The notes beneath the pieces were generated by a model, which ran no database searches, was not told where the DNA came from, and saw only the letters and a list, made by a program, of their open reading frames with translations. A stretch of 24,432 nucleotides of DNA from Actinomycetes bacterium. Lineage in GTDB: Bacteria > Actinomycetota > Actinomycetes > Actinomycetales > Cellulomonadaceae. The stretch spans positions 1 to 24,432 of the forward strand of contig JAJYTJ010000044.1 of NCBI GenBank assembly GCA_021793115.1, written 5' to 3'. Both the position numbers and the translations under genes were made by a program. Below are positions 24,179 to 24,432 of the stretch, one piece after another. The first letter of the stretch is position 1; every line of letters begins with the position of its first letter.

Positions 24179-24214
24179 GGGCGTGTGAGCCTTCCGGGAG
24201 CGCTAGGGGCGGCG

Positions 24215-24230
24215 CCGACGGCGCCGTCGG
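24215..24230. terminator. 16-bp perfect palindrome between hydrogenase and ABC operon
   Basis: CCGACGGCGCCGTCGG is self-complementary over all 16 bp, in the 61-bp gap after the hydrogenase stop. It could terminate or attenuate transcription, or bind a dimeric protein. There is no T tract in either direction. Confidence 0.35.
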
Positions 24231-24239
24231 GTACGGAGG

Positions 24240-24432
24240 TCAGCGCCGGAACGGCGCGTACTCCGTGTGGAGCAGGTGATGAGCCAGCTCCGAGTTCGGC
24301 TCGCCGAAGAACTCGTCATAGAGCCGAAGGATGTCGGGGTTCGCCTGCGACGTGCGCAGCGGGGAGGTCTTGTCGATGTTGACCAGGACCTTCTGCCGGG
24401 CGATGGCCTCGCCGGTGCTCGCGGCCACGGGG
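24240..24432 (-). CDS. [FeFe] hydrogenase, C-terminal fragment (runs off the window)
   Basis: Only the last 63 or so codons are inside the window; the gene continues beyond the right edge. The sequence VLVNIDKTSPLRTSQANPDILRLYDEFFGEPNSELAHHLLHTEY matches the iron-hydrogenase small-subunit domain that closes single-chain [FeFe] hydrogenases (pattern R-S-x-x-NP, LY-x-EFxGEP, HxLLHTxY). The H-cluster cysteines lie in the missing part. Such enzymes evolve or consume H2 during fermentation and are unusual in actinobacteria, though known in Cellulomonas relatives. Confidence 0.8.
   Translation of the reverse strand, partial: PVAASTGEAIARQKVLVNIDKTSPLRTSQANPDILRLYDEFFGEPNSELAHHLLHTEYAPFRR

Overview
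The window reads as chromosome of a high-GC actinobacterium. Codons end overwhelmingly in G or C, GTG starts are common, neighbouring genes often overlap by 4 nt, and several promoters look leaderless. The mix of a YtfQ-type sugar importer, a GH1 beta-glucosidase and the tail of an [FeFe] hydrogenase fits a saprophytic, facultatively fermentative member of the Cellulomonadaceae or a relative. That placement is inference.

Region 1 (1-10089, plus strand) is a sugar-uptake and glycoside-use block. It holds a YtfQ-like lipoprotein, a YtfR-like double ATPase, the YtfT and YjfF permeases, a second YtfR-like ATPase, a LacI-family regulator, a GH1 glycosidase and an MFS glycoside transporter. Most genes overlap or nearly touch. 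The ytfT gene carries a +1 frameshift in a run of five G that, as written, fuses it in frame to yjfF. A perfect 10-bp inverted repeat lies on the probable transcription start of the glycosidase gene.

Region 2 (10125-14223) is an aldehyde/redox module. A minus-strand GAF-domain regulator, aldehyde dehydrogenase and DUF779 protein stand opposite a divergent short-chain dehydrogenase, with operator-like palindromes in both control regions.

Region 3 (14314-19828) is the accessory part. A small unrecognised gene is cut by an in-frame TGA. Next to it is a 63-bp perfect direct repeat (15099-15161 and 19735-19797) made of the 3' part of tRNA-Ser(GGA). The right copy belongs to an intact tRNA; the left copy is an orphan 3' fragment. 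The 4.6 kb between them carries a TetR/aldo-keto reductase pair, an AlbA_2-type ATP-binding regulator and a pRiA4b ORF-3-like protein, but no integrase. Three copies of a paired decamer repeat, resembling integrase arm-type sites, lie just inside both ends and once internally. This looks like an integrase-less, cis-mobilisable remnant at a tRNA hotspot.

Region 4 (19970-24432, minus strand) holds a membrane protein with a NERD-like segment, a possible tiny ORF, an LLM-class oxidoreductase, a NitT/TauT-type ABC importer (ATPase, permease, lipoprotein) and, at the right edge, the C-terminus of an [FeFe] hydrogenase.
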